A stretch of 64,000 nucleotides of DNA from Pogonophryne albipinna (Eukaryota; Chordata; Actinopteri; Perciformes; Artedidraconidae): the NCBI GenBank assembly GCA_028583405.1, contig JAPTMU010000119.1, positions 68,514 to 132,513 on the forward strand, read 5' to 3'. Made by a program: the position numbers and the translations under genes. The notes beneath the pieces were generated by a model. That model worked only from the letters and a program-made list of their open reading frames with translations. It was not told where the DNA came from and made no database searches. This document shows positions 27,985 to 39,432 of this stretch, in pieces (position 1 is the stretch's first letter; every line of letters starts with the position of its first letter).

Positions 27985-28460
27985 TACTCAGTTTAAGGCT
28001 GATCATACTTCTCATACTTCAAGGAGGTGTCTCTTCTTACGTGTTTAGGTTTAAGGCCTATAACGTAAATGATTTAAGGTCATTAAACAGTTTAAGGCTG
28101 TTAGAATAAAGAAGACATCGCAAGTCAGTTTAAGGCTGAGGAAATTGAAGTGAGTGTTTGTCTAGCAGCAGTTTGAGGCTGTTCTAAAAAAGTCCTTGTA
28201 ATAGGCCTGAGTAAAGTTTAAGGCTTTATCAGTGTTTATACTGTTCTATTTACAACCAGACATTGCGAGTGGATTACGAAGAGAAGTGCGGCATTCGTGC
28301 GTCAGGTAGACGATATTCTCCTGATTGTGTTTGATTAGCGTCTTATTTTGTCCCATTATAGCGTGTCTTAATAGAAACGGATAAAACATAGTGACTCTAA
28401 GTCAAATATTACGTAAAAGGGTTTAAGGCCTATAACGTAAAGGGTTTAAGGCCCATTTTT
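27985..28460 (+). repeat. GTTTAAGGC motif cluster in the retroviral leader
   Basis: About nine copies of GTTTAAGGC or close variants, often in the contexts CAGTTTAAGGCTG or GTTTAAGGCCTATAACGTAA, within about 480 bp between the primer binding site and gag. The function is unknown. Confidence 0.8.
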
Positions 28461-29709
28461 AATTGTAAAATACATAGAAGTGTTATAATTTTAAACTAAC
28501 GGTGTTGGGTTGCGTTGTACGCTCTAGATTACAACATATCTCACCAGTGACTCCTTATGCTACAGTAAAGATCAACCAGTCATTATTCAAAACCCCCCTG
28601 TGAAAGCCAAGTGGTGTATTTTCAAATTCCTTTGTTCTTCAGGTTGGGGTTTTGGAAAAACAGTTGCCATCTTGTTTTCACCACATATTGACAAACAGCC
28701 AAGGGGCAATCGCCATTTCGTGAAATGCAAATTCAAAGCACTCCTTGGTTTGTTCTTATGCAGCTGGTTTCACTCCAATGAGGCATTTTCCTGACCTCCA
28801 TCTTGTGAAGAACGAATCATACTTCTTGTCACAGTTGTAACTAGAAGGCTAAATCAGGTTTTGGATATTGAAGGGAAAGATTGTTGTATGTTCTAAAACT
28901 CCAAACGGAGTTTTGAAGTATTTAACCAGGCAACAGTGTATAGTCTGATTTTTGAAGTATTCCTGTTTGCACATGTGTTTTGGCGGTTTTGTGCTGTATT
29001 GTTTAACCATATTGTAATTTTCTTCCCATTTTAGAGATATTTTTAAGGAAAATAAGCTACTTCTTCTTAAATAGAGGTTAGTTTTGCAACAGTAATCCCT
29101 AGTGGATTAAGCTGGAAATTACAATTGCGCACTCTGCTGGTAGTACAGAATTATTACATAGAGGAAACACTCAATAGCATTTTGAAGTTTAATTTTAAGT
29201 GTTATAAATAAACACATGCTTCATCGCCGAGATAGGATTGCAAGTGGTTTCTAATTATAAGATAAGAAACTTTACATAATACTTTTTCAAAAAAGCAAAC
29301 AAATGTATTGAAGCAACACAAATTATGGCATTTGCATAATTCCATACACGTCGGTATGCACTGTACACGCTGGATTTAGATTTTCACCCGATTTCTATTT
29401 TCATATTTCAAAAGTCAAAACCATAACTGTACAATTTTTATTTTAACATTTTAGATTTAAAAATGTCCATAATTGTTATCTTTTAATTTACTTTATTAAT
29501 ATTTTACACAAAAATAAAAACTTAAATCATAATAAAAAATAAAAAACTATAACTTTTAAAAAATGAAAAAAAACAACAAAAAAAAACCAGATTTAAAGTT
29601 AAGTTCGGATGACATAGGATATTATTTATCAGGAACGAAGGTGCTAGTTGGAGGATTAGTGTTTCAATCTTTGATAACTTAATAATATTCATTCGAATAG
29701 GAAGAGAGC

Positions 29710-30761
29710 ATGTCACCGAAAGAAACTAAGTTGAGACCAGACGCAGAGCCAGGCTCAACTGCAGATATCAAGGCAAGGGTAAAAATCAGATCAGATGCTT
29801 TAACCTTTCCAATTAAAAGACAGAAGACATGGAACCAAATAGAGAAACTGTTGGAACAGTGGCAAACAAGAGGACTGATTCCAGCAGATGATCAACCTGG
29901 AACAGCAAAAGCCCATAGAAGAGCAGTACTCGACTATGAGCACGAAACAATGCCTACAACAGCTAAGTATATGGAGGGAAGCTGAAGAAAGATATATAAG
30001 AGTTACAAGTCTGATACTCCATCTGGAATATGCCAGCCTATTGGCACACAGCATAAATGTGGTCCGAGTAGCAGACCTGCCAGTAAGGGAAGACATAGCA
30101 GAAAAAACAAAAGACACCGTAGCTTGTAGGAACAAGACAAGGAGAAGGGAGGGGAAACTTCCAGAGAAGGCAGGGCAGACACCTCCAACAATTCAAGCTC
30201 AGGAAGAACCAGAGAATGCAGGGCAGACACCTCAAACAGTTAAATCTCAGATAGTGCCAGAAAATCAGATGCAGAACCAACAAGGAGGCAGAGGGGGATT
30301 TCGAGGAAAAAGCAGAGGAAGGGGTTTCCGGAAGGTGGGATGTTACATATGCGGTCAGCTGGACCATTGGTCCAGAGAGTGTCCGCATCAACAAATGCAA
30401 AACCCACCACAAGCACTAGAATGTGATCCTACACAATTTCAGCAGCCCAGACGCAGCAGTATTATCCCCAAGTACAGCAACCACCTGTGTATGCTCCTGT
30501 CCAAGTACAGCGCAAGCACAGGCATACACTCCCATACAGCATCAACAAAAGGGACAATGGAGAGGAGAGCCACGATCAAGACGAAGAACAGATGAAGGCT
30601 GCTACAAATGTAGTCAGCTGACACATTGGTCCAGAGAGTGTCCGCAGAACATTGCACCAAACAACGGCCCTCCATGCAGAAAAACCAGGGAGGTTTCCAT
30701 GATGACAACGGAGGCAGGGGGTCCCAGAGATGTCAAAGACAAACAGGGGTGCCAAACATGA
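29710..30761 (+). pseudogene. Retroviral gag remnant with two CCHC zinc knuckles
   Basis: Three overlapping frames (29710-29985, 29888-30595, 30423-30761) make up one broken gag-like region. The middle frame has a basic G/R-rich stretch followed by CYICGQLDHWSREC. The third has CYKCSQLTHWSREC. Both are CX2CX4HX4C nucleocapsid knuckles that bind the RNA packaging signal. At least two frame changes separate the parts. Capsid-like sequence upstream is not clearly recognisable. No protease or polymerase follows. Confidence 0.75.
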
Positions 30762-32121
30762 CCCAAATGCCACTGACGCCCTGTATCAACCACAACAATG
30801 AGGAAGCTTAGAGGGTCAGACCACCAGGTGATGCATCTTCAGCACAAGGGTATTTTGAAATCCAGCTACATTGAGCCATATCTGTCACCACAGGAGGGAG
30901 AGGTTTAATGTTTAATGTAAAACAAAATTGAGAGTAGCATTTGCATTTACACATAAAGCATTCACAGAATAGAACATTTAGCAGACTATTTTTGTAATTA
31001 TGAGAAGGAAAGAGATTACGAGTGATGTTGTTCCCCTACACAGAAAACTATTGTGTCCACACAGCTAGTGAGGTCAAGACGATGGGTTTCCACCCAAAAT
31101 ATGAAGACGGAAAACCTAGTACTCGCCCAAGACGGAGGATCCTTACCAAGTCCTCCGGTTACACCGACTGCAGTTCAAGGGGCGGCGATACACCTGACGT
31201 GGAGCTGTTGAGACCTGAAAACAGAAACTCGATTCTGCTGTGGTGAAGTCTGGCTACAAAGGGAGGTGTCCGATAGGGTCGCTTGTCTCAAACCAGTGAA
31301 GAAGTCAACAAGAACCCAGCAGAACTAGAGAGTGACTGTTAGCGGGAGAACAGTGACGGATCGACAGAGACTCGCACAACATTTACCAGCCAGTACATAG
31401 ATGGACCCCGTCAGAAGACCGGGGCTGTGTTTAAAGGGGAACTTCATTTATTGTTAGTGGAAGTGTAGTTTTTTAGTCAAACAATTCTGTGATTTATGGA
31501 GTCAGATTACATTTTTCTCATAAACACAATTTTATAATCAGTCTGAAGTATCTGTTTTAAGGCAATGAAGCTGTAGATTAAATAACATAACACTGATTGA
31601 GAGCTTGGATGACGAAGTTGTAGGGTTTTTACAACAGTTTCAAGAATCAGTTTTTATTTATTTATTCTTGAGTGACTTTACTGATTTATAGTGTAGTGCG
31701 TAAGGCAATATCTCATTTTGAGTGAGGGGCACCAGCCCTCCATACATGTCACCCTCTGTGAGAATAGTTCGTATTTTCCGGCTAGTTTAGAGAAATATTA
31801 TTTTATCATATCTTTGTTCAGCAGTATCAACTAATCCTCTAATCCTAGAATTATTGAGACGCATTAGCGACACCAGGGGTATTGTGTTTTCACAGCAATG
31901 ATGCATAATACCAGGGACAAAAGCCATTATTGAAACAAGTAAAACAATTTGTTGTGTTAATGGCAGATTTTAGTTTAAATGTTTTTATACCATCAGAAAA
32001 CCATACATCATACGATATTTTTTGTACGCCTTATGGGTACACGGACAAGTTATATTTATTTAATGCAACGTTAGGGGTTTTACATGTCCTGTTCAGAATA
32101 GGGTAATCATTGCAATATTAA

Positions 32122-32149
32122 TTGAGCATGTTATGCTCAAAGGAGGGAG
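32122..32149 (+). repeat. Hairpin plus purine tract, module 1
   Basis: An 8-bp perfect stem (TTGAGCAT / ATGCTCAA, loop GTT) runs directly into AGGAGGGAG. Confidence 0.85.
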
Positions 32150-32251
32150 TGTCATGATTATACAGATATGTTGATTTCAGTGACGTTGTAGTTCATAAAT
32201 AATAACATGTAGTTAACAATAGGTCTCATAACAACAAGAGGTATGCCAAAG

Positions 32252-32275
32252 CTTGGGCTTTCTCCAAGGAGGGAG
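32252..32275 (+). repeat. Hairpin plus purine tract, module 2
   Basis: A 5-bp stem (CTTGG / CCAAG) runs into GAGGGAG. The stem is weaker than in the other modules. Confidence 0.55.
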
Positions 32276-32819
32276 TGGTCCAGTTTTAGATATTAGACGA
32301 ATAAAAGTAATGAATATGTCAGAACTCTGAGTAATATTATCCAAGTTTTGTCTACACAGGCTAGGAAAGCTACAGAGCTACCAGACGAGACACCAGAGAG
32401 ACTCCTGTTCGGCCAGGTGATTGGGTGAGGGTGAAAGTTCACAAAAGACAGTGAGCTGATCCCCGGTGGACGGAACAGTGAGAAGTTGTAATGAACTTCA
32501 CACGCGCTCCGGTTTAACGGTAAAGAAAAAGGAGCAAATTGACACCACCTCACACATTGTCACCCTTCACTGGCAACTTCCAGAACATTATTGGGAGTTA
32601 GGACTGATTTGGCAGAGCTGGAACAAAACAATAAATATAAATAAGATAAAGATAGAAACAGCTCAAAAGACGAATTGTCTATAGATTTGTATTGATTGTA
32701 CACTAAAGTGAAAACCTATTTTTTGTTTTACATCTGAAAAAGAGTCCAATTTTTGTATACGTTATTATAGTACTCATTATTTAAATTCTGTAACTGACAC
32801 TACCAGGGATAAAATAGAG

Positions 32820-33164
32820 ATGATGTCAAGAACAAAGCCAAAGCAATTGTGGGGTCCCCTAGGGATAAGAGTCAGAATAGCATTGTTGATTGTGCTCATT
32901 ACACTTGGCACCTTTCTGGTTGGATGGGGAGTACAATATCAAGTAAGACATGGATCCATTAGTCCACTCATAGATAATGCCCACATCACTAACAAAACTC
33001 CAGCTGTGTTTGAGAGACTTTCACTTATCCCCAGAGCCAAAAGATCAGCTGAGCAACAAGAGGAGGATTTAGAAATACTCGTTCCCAAAGGTGAGGCGGT
33101 TACAATCAAGATGATTCACCCCCCATATATGCAGTTCTTGTATCAAATGATGAGATGTGTTTAA
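32820..33164 (+). pseudogene. Possible retroviral Env leader fragment
   Basis: A 114-codon frame with a basic start, a hydrophobic segment at about residues 18-38 and a basic RAKR motif near residue 75 that resembles a furin site. This arrangement and its position before the 3' end are consistent with the start of an envelope precursor. No surface or transmembrane domain follows in frame. The assignment rests on layout, not on recognised similarity. Confidence 0.35.
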
Positions 33165-33756
33165 GTGATCGGGATAATCAGTGATGGGGGTTTACAGATT
33201 AGGGGAATCTCCAAATACACTGGATCCATGTTTTAGTCTGTACCAGAAACACCCCTGTTAAGTTTATGGACAACCGACTGGTGACCTGAGCAAAATTATT
33301 GAAAATGATTACAGTAGAAACAGGCTACTAACCCACAAGTACAGCTTTGTACGTACAAACTCTATGAACAAAATTCCCCAGCAGATTGTGGCGACATTGC
33401 AGATATGTCCAGTCACAGAAGTTACTTATGTTCTAAATAACAGTGAGATTTAAAGTGATGGAGAAAATATGGGGACTTTCTTTTATAGTGTGTGAAATAT
33501 GTGGTGCTTGAAACATGTAGGTATTTTTAATTTATAGAAGAAAATGGTTTCCTGAAAGAGTTATTTGGAGTAGCCATGTTACAGTGGGTGGAAACAATGT
33601 TTAGGGATATGGCACAACCATTAGTAGACATTAATTGGGTTTGGATGACATTTAACATCTAAGACAGATAGTAAGATTAGGAAAATAGCGTGGAAAGGAT
33701 TGGATATATTTTACCTCAGTGTGTTAGAATTAGCTATAGGTAATGCGTCCCGAGAT

Positions 33757-33776
33757 CTCTCTCTCTCTCTCTCTCT
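33757..33776. repeat. (TC)n microsatellite
   Basis: Short CT dinucleotide run inside the provirus. Confidence 0.8.
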
Positions 33777-33865
33777 GCCTGTCAGAACGCTACGACCCCC
33801 ATCTTCAGACAAATGACCTCACCACAGGAGACTCCTCCTCCTCCATCGAAAAGACAGAGAACCCG

Positions 33866-33922
33866 AGCTGAACCATCTCCACCTGAGGCATCCAGAACCA
33901 TCTCCACCTGAGGCATCCAGAA
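33866..33922. repeat. Tandem duplication of about 27 bp
   Basis: CCATCTCCACCTGAGGCATC followed by CAGAA occurs twice head to tail within the provirus. Confidence 0.9.
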
Positions 33923-34927
33923 CCAAACCAGCATGCTGACAAAGAGGCAAACTCTCATCGGTCCCATTACAGGACATGAAGTTCCAGCCTGAACCACGAG
34001 ATTTGGCACAAGAGCAGAGTGTGGGACATGAGAGCGGAATACGCCCTCCATGCAACAGCATAGAGACTGAAAAGGAGGAGATGAAATGCAAAGCAGTTGG
34101 GCCACTGAAAAGAGTTACAGCGGGAGGATCCAAGAGCGGATGGACTGAGGAGAGGACAGAACCGGAGGAGTTGGCGTGGTCCAGCAGAACGTGAGGGGGT
34201 CGTGGTTTGACAACCAGAGGGGAGAGAAGGAACACGGGAGTGAGTGAGTTTACACATAAACACACTTATTAGAAAACAATCCTAAGAACACACTGAGGGT
34301 AGAACATATTATTCAATCTTTTCATCATATAAACAAATTATTCTTATAGAGATTCTTATTCATGTGAGAATTTGGGGAAGATTTAATTTGTTACAATATA
34401 GATAGCAGGCAAATCTTTATTTGAATGGAAAATGTTAAAGGTAGAGCTAGAACCAGGCCAAAGAAAGTATTCCAATCTAGCATGGTTATTACCATAGGAG
34501 AACTGTTAAGGTGGAAACAACATTTGTTTGTCGTCCAAGATGTAGAGTTTTAAAAAGACACAAGGCAAAGAGCGATTGAAAATTTTAATTTTGAAAAACT
34601 AGTATAATTGGGAGTAATACATGCGGGGCCTTGGATCACTCATTTTAATGGTGCATATTTTCGACAACCAATATCGTTCAGGGAGAAGGGGTCGCTCAAC
34701 CCACCCTGCAGATGTTTTAAATCTTACTTGCAGCTTCAGAGGGAGCGCACGGCACCAGAGTATGAGTTTTAAAAGACAAGTGCCACCACCTCCTAATGCT
34801 CGTCCATTTAGCCAGATGACCTGACATTTAGAGATGTTATTTAAAAGGAGAAACATATCTGCCAAGAGTGAAAATTCCTGAATTGAACTACAAACCATTA
34901 ATGAAATGACTTCTGTTTTTAAAGTCC

Positions 34928-34943
34928 TTGTTAAAGGAGGGAG
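34928..34943 (+). repeat. Purine tract module 3
   Basis: AAAGGAGGGAG preceded by TTTAA and TTAAA, which can form a 5-bp stem with an 8-nt loop. Confidence 0.5.
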
Positions 34944-35476
34944 TAATTATCACATGCTCGGGCACCCAAGCTTCCACACACTGTTAAAAGGGCTCAGCAT
35001 AGTTATTTAAGTAGACCAGAATTGAAAATAAATTAGTGTAATGCGTTATTGATATTACACCAGTTTTCACACCATTTCAGGGACTTTATCACTGTATTAG
35101 AACAGACCACCCAAAGCAACCAAGTAGGAACTTTTAAGTGATGAAATTCTACAACTGTTGTAATTGACCAAAATCTTCTCCCAGAAATGACTGTCTAAAG
35201 TGCCGTACCCCAGAGTAGATGTTTGGTGGTATCATGGAACTAAAACCTTGTACTCAGTCTTGCCACAGGATTGGGCTGGGACCTGTGCACTAGCACAGCC
35301 AGTGATGTTTTTAAACACCCCAAAGCCAGTAGGGCTAAGAGACCAGTCCCAGGGGGAGTTTAGGCTCCAGGGTACAAGGATAGCATAGGGGCGCCCAGGG
35401 GAGGCCTAGATGTTGCATTAATTCCATGTCCTAAAATACTGATTGATCACAAAGGCCTCTTCTTGAGAACATATTA

Positions 35477-35510
35477 CTTTCATACCTTAAATGGTATGAA
35501 AGGAGGGAGG
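35477..35510 (+). repeat. Hairpin plus purine tract, module 4
   Basis: A perfect 10-bp stem (CTTTCATACC / GGTATGAAAG, loop TTAAAT) is followed at once by GAGGGAGG. Confidence 0.85.
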
Positions 35511-35939
35511 GTAAATTTCTCATGAGGAGACAGTTTCCAGTGCTAGTAGAACAGGACGATCCACCCCATATACAGATGTTGATGAAAATGATGAGTTAGT
35601 TTGAATGAGTTTAAATGATATGGATGTTCAGAGATGAGATTGTTCAATGAATGTCCAGCCGATGTGATTCTTTAAATGAAATCATGTGAAGAAGTGAGCA
35701 AAATAAAATGCTAAAATAGCGTGAATCCATTTCAATTTACTTATACTATTCCAAGATAGTGTATTTTTATTTTTATTATTACATAACACTGGTCCAAGAT
35801 AATTTATTTCATTTTTATTATTTTTCACGGTTCTATATGATCGATTTCATGCATTTTAGAATCATTACTATTTTAAAATGGGTTGTTTCTTTTCACTTTG
35901 TAAAAACAAGTGCCTTAACACTGAGCGTGGTATGAGAAC

Positions 35940-35962
35940 GGTTTCTGTGAAAGGAGGGAGGA
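35940..35962 (+). repeat. Purine tract module 5
   Basis: AAAGGAGGGAGGAAG with only a 4-bp stem (TTTC/GAAA) immediately before it. Confidence 0.5.
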
Positions 35963-36179
35963 AGAAATGTTCTGATACCAAGCCATTGCTGCTATTTTGA
36001 AGAACCATATTGAATGTTAACACTAGAAGTTATGCACAAGGGAAAGCTTTTATGTTTGAACAGTCAAAGTATTTTTGTAAAGTGGAGGCTATTCGAAACA
36101 TTCCATTTTATTGTATGTTTTTGATATGAGTTATGTACTATGTAGAGTTCAGATGAAGAACTCATTGATTTCAGTATTA

Positions 36180-36208
36180 TACACACCTTTAGGTGTGTAA
36201 GGAGGGAC
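36180..36208 (+). promoter_or_regulatory. 3' polypurine tract with preceding hairpin
   Basis: A perfect 9-bp stem (TACACACCT / AGGTGTGTA, loop TT) runs into AGGAGGGAC directly before the 3' LTR. This position is that of the plus-strand primer in retroviral reverse transcription. Confidence 0.85.
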
Positions 36209-36785
36209 TGTTAGAAATTAAAATCAATGTTTAATAGCATAATGTAGCTTAAACATACGGTCAGTTTAAATGCTATTTTATTCTGGAAAAAACCGGAAGT
36301 TCTCAGTACCAAGCTTTTATTCTGAAAATCCTTCATGACGACATCCGGGACTACCGTCCATTAGTATCATTAAAGTGGCTATTGACGCCGTTAACATGTA
36401 TTACATATAAAGTTATGAAAGAGATAAGGAGGAGAAAATGCATGTGGAAGTAAGCAATGAATGTAAAATGTCGAAATCATCTGTTTAACGCGATATCGGA
36501 CACAGGAGAACGAGGGGGGAAGTCCCCTACGTCACTACAGCTCACAGAGAGGAGGAGCAAACAGCCAGCAAGCGGGAAGGACGAATGCTTGTGAGCCCTC
36601 TTCTGGACGGCCAGCACAGGGAGAGGAAGCTGCAGCCTTTCTCTCCCCTCGAACAATATTCTGCTTGTAACATTACCGCGCCTTTCTTTTTAATTAAAGT
36701 ACCAATTTGACACCATCTCAGAGACTCCATTTAGTCTCCTTTTAAGCTTCTCTCCTGGAGGCGAGAATAACGAACACGGATAACA
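36209..36785 (+). repeat. 3' LTR of endogenous retrovirus (577 bp)
   Basis: Same length as the 5' LTR, with three substitutions noticed. Followed by the CTGT target duplication at 36786-36789. Confidence 0.95.
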
Positions 36786-37002
36786 CTGTCCCTGACCAGC
36801 CTGCCTCGCCTGCTCCCTGACCCGTTCTGTACCTGCGACTCCCGTCCTGCTTTCTCCTGGAACGCTCGCCTGTCCCCGACCAGCCCTTTGCCTACTATCT
36901 GCCGTTTTGTCTCCTACCAGCCTATTGCCTTCAATAAAGCTGGTTACCGACTATCCCTGGTTTCCCGTGTTCTGCATTTTGGTCCTCAGCTCGTTTGTGA
37001 CA
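36786..37002. repeat. Right part of the repeat interrupted by the provirus
   Basis: C/T-rich, containing AATAAAGC, then TGCATTTTGGTCCTC, and ending GTGACA. This is consistent with the end of a fish LTR-type repeat. It pairs with 26880-27046. Confidence 0.5.
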
Positions 37003-38615
37003 AGTGTAGGCATACTGCTGCTGTGAGTTGCTAGCCTAACTCTAACCAGTAAATGTTATCTCAGCTACGGTACACCACTAATTATAGTAGCCTACATGTA
37101 ATGCAGTGGTTAAAAGTCATGCGTTAATTGTACATTGCACTGTCGTTCTTTATCGCTTTTCAGTTTGCTATTCTGGGGGAAATGCTAATGCCATAGCGAT
37201 TATTCAGTAACATCACCAAACCGAAGTGGTACAGTCAGATAGCATGGATAGCATTCATTATGCATGTGTTGAACTTTCCTGTCGGCTCCCAGACCGTAGT
37301 CGAGGAAACAGGGGATTACTCTGGTCTCCCAGGGCCGAAGCAACAAGCTTCAGGTTCAATAATATCGAAATGACTGGAGAGAGACCTATATTTTCTGCTG
37401 CTTCGTTTTACTTCCAGAAACATAAAAACGCTCGCTCAGTCTCGCACCATGCACACACACACACATGCACGAGCCACACCCCTCTCAGTTACGACCACTA
37501 CCCAGATTTACGACATGAAATGAACAAAGTCTTAGATGGTAATGGATATTGTCTAAGATACAAAGATTTCAGTTTACAGCAACTAGACTGCAATCAGAGG
37601 TTCACGTTTAGGATTTGTAGGTTTTCCAGATTATTGTGAAGGAAGTAATACAGCTTGTTTAACTTTACTGAGTGCCACCGCATCAACATCTTGTCAATAT
37701 TTCTTTACTGCTTTTAGCCACTTTTGTTGAACATTGTTTTCAGTTTAAGAACATGTTTACGTTTCAATGCAGATAACTTTCTGTGAATTCCTCAGTTAAG
37801 GAAGTAGTTTAAGATTGATGGTTTATATATTGCTAGACTTCACTAATAACCTGAGTCTAAATCAGTTATTTCAGACAACAATGTATATATTCCTTTGTTA
37901 AGCACTATTCTATTCAGGTGCTGTTCTTGTTATTTACCAAAAGACAGTTTGGCATTTAAACCACTCATAAACATATCGATGGATTAGGATTAAAGGCTGC
38001 TGATGCTGTAGCAAGTTAGATTAAAATGCAGTCAAAATGAAAACAGCAATTTTGGTTTCAGAGGTTTATTGAAGTCACTCGCTCTGTCTCACTCTCTCTG
38101 CTGCCTGCTCTTCCCTGGCTTAGCACACCATTCACCATCGTGAAAGCAGTGGGAGGATGGAGGGATGCAGAAGGAGAGAGGATGAAAGGGAAACAGCTGC
38201 TGCCTTTAAACTGATGTTCTTTTTATCGTGATATGATACAGGACATGCTCAGTGACTCAGCCATCAAAGAGCTGCTTGGAAACAATTATATCCAGTCATA
38301 ATGAAAACAGCAATTTTGTATGCTATCTGTTTAAATCATTTAATAAATAATTCTATTAATACATGTGTGTATTTTGCATTTGTATCCTGTTTTTACACAT
38401 AGTCAATCTAAGGGCAACACATGACTTTGTTTGTGTGTACATACAAATATATGTACTGAGAATATATGGTACATCTTTGACGTGTCTCAAACAGCTACAA
38501 TTATATTTTCATTCATCACAGGTTAAAGTATATTATAATTCTGACAATTGCAATCAGTATATATATTTCAATTTGTCCTGGAATGAAACAGGAAACAAAT
38601 ACACATTTCTGAAAT
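37003..38615. other. Intergenic, contains one small flanked insertion
   Basis: A 137-codon open frame at 37226-37639 has no recognisable domain and is probably chance. Otherwise only the direct-repeat-flanked segment at 38035-38320 stands out. Confidence 0.45.
38035..38320. repeat. 248-bp segment flanked by a 19-bp direct repeat
   Basis: AATGAAAACAGCAATTTTG occurs at 38035-38053 and again at 38302-38320. On the minus strand the interior ends with AATAAA close to one repeat copy, as a reverse-transcribed transcript end might. No poly-A tail is present, so a simple duplication is also possible. Confidence 0.55.
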
Positions 38616-38929
38616 CAGGGTTCTTACACCTTTTCCAAAGTCAAATTCAAGCACTTTTCAAGCATTTTCAAGGTGTATTTTCCAGCTTTTCAAGCATTTT
38701 ACAGCTGTTGTAAATTACATATTTATATACACATACTCAAATGATTATTTCCCTACCTCACATTAAATCATTCTACACGAGGATGAAAAATTAAAGAAAA
38801 GAAAACTAAGTTTAATATTTCAAAATTAGTGATCTGTACGTAGACTGGGCCTCCCATATAACCTGGCTGAGCCAATATAAAACAATCAGCCAAATAACTT
38901 TTCAATACATTATTGATTACTATTGCTGA

Positions 38930-39432
38930 GGTACTTTTAGGTTGGCAGTAAACATAAGTCAGAGGTAAATGGTGTACTTTGACTCCACTACATGTATTTA
39001 ATACCTTTAGTTACTTTACAGATGTGGATGAATGATGTGAAATATAACCAAGTGTTGAATCAGACTTTAGTTCCACCTGGAGTAAATCCACAAGCTACCC
39101 TGCAGTATACAAAGTCATTCAAACTAGCTGCACCTTTACCAGCTTTGAGAACACTTTCATGATCAATCATTATAACACATATCATATTCTGAAATGGACC
39201 AATCTGCACAATGACTACTTTTACTGTCGCTACTTTCACTATATTTTGATGAGAATACTTTTATACTTTTACTTGAGGAACATTTTGAATGCAGGACTTT
39301 TACTGAAACAGAGTATTCCTACACTCTGGTACTTTTACTAAGTACAAGATCTGAGTACTTATAATTTCACTACAAGATCTGAGTACTTGTACTTTTACTC
39401 AAGTACAATATCTGAGTACTTATTCCACCCCT
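38930..39432. repeat. AGTACTTTTACT-rich repeat
   Basis: Repeated GAGTACTT, CTTTTACT and ACAAGATCTGAGTACTT motifs ending TTATTCCACCCCTG, a common fish interspersed repeat end. The left border is not clear. Confidence 0.55.

Larger units (their letters stand above)
27047..36785 (+). mobile_element. Endogenous retrovirus, complete ends, coding region defective
   Basis: Has 5' LTR, primer binding site, a 2-kb leader, a broken gag with two CCHC knuckles, a short env-leader-like frame, a purine tract and 3' LTR, flanked by the 4-bp duplication CTGT. No reverse transcriptase, RNase H or integrase could be recognised, and the 30.8-36.2 kb interval has only short frames. The LTRs are almost identical, so insertion was recent, yet the interior is heavily broken. 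The copy was therefore probably already defective when it was mobilised with proteins supplied by another element. Genus-level placement is not possible from gag alone. Confidence 0.9.

Noticed and set aside
33819..34265. 148-codon minus-strand frame in the provirus
   Set aside because: Overlaps a tandem duplication, shows no retroviral or host motif and is antisense to the element.
37226..37639. 137-codon open frame
   Set aside because: No domain, no splice context and low-complexity His/Thr segments; treated as chance.
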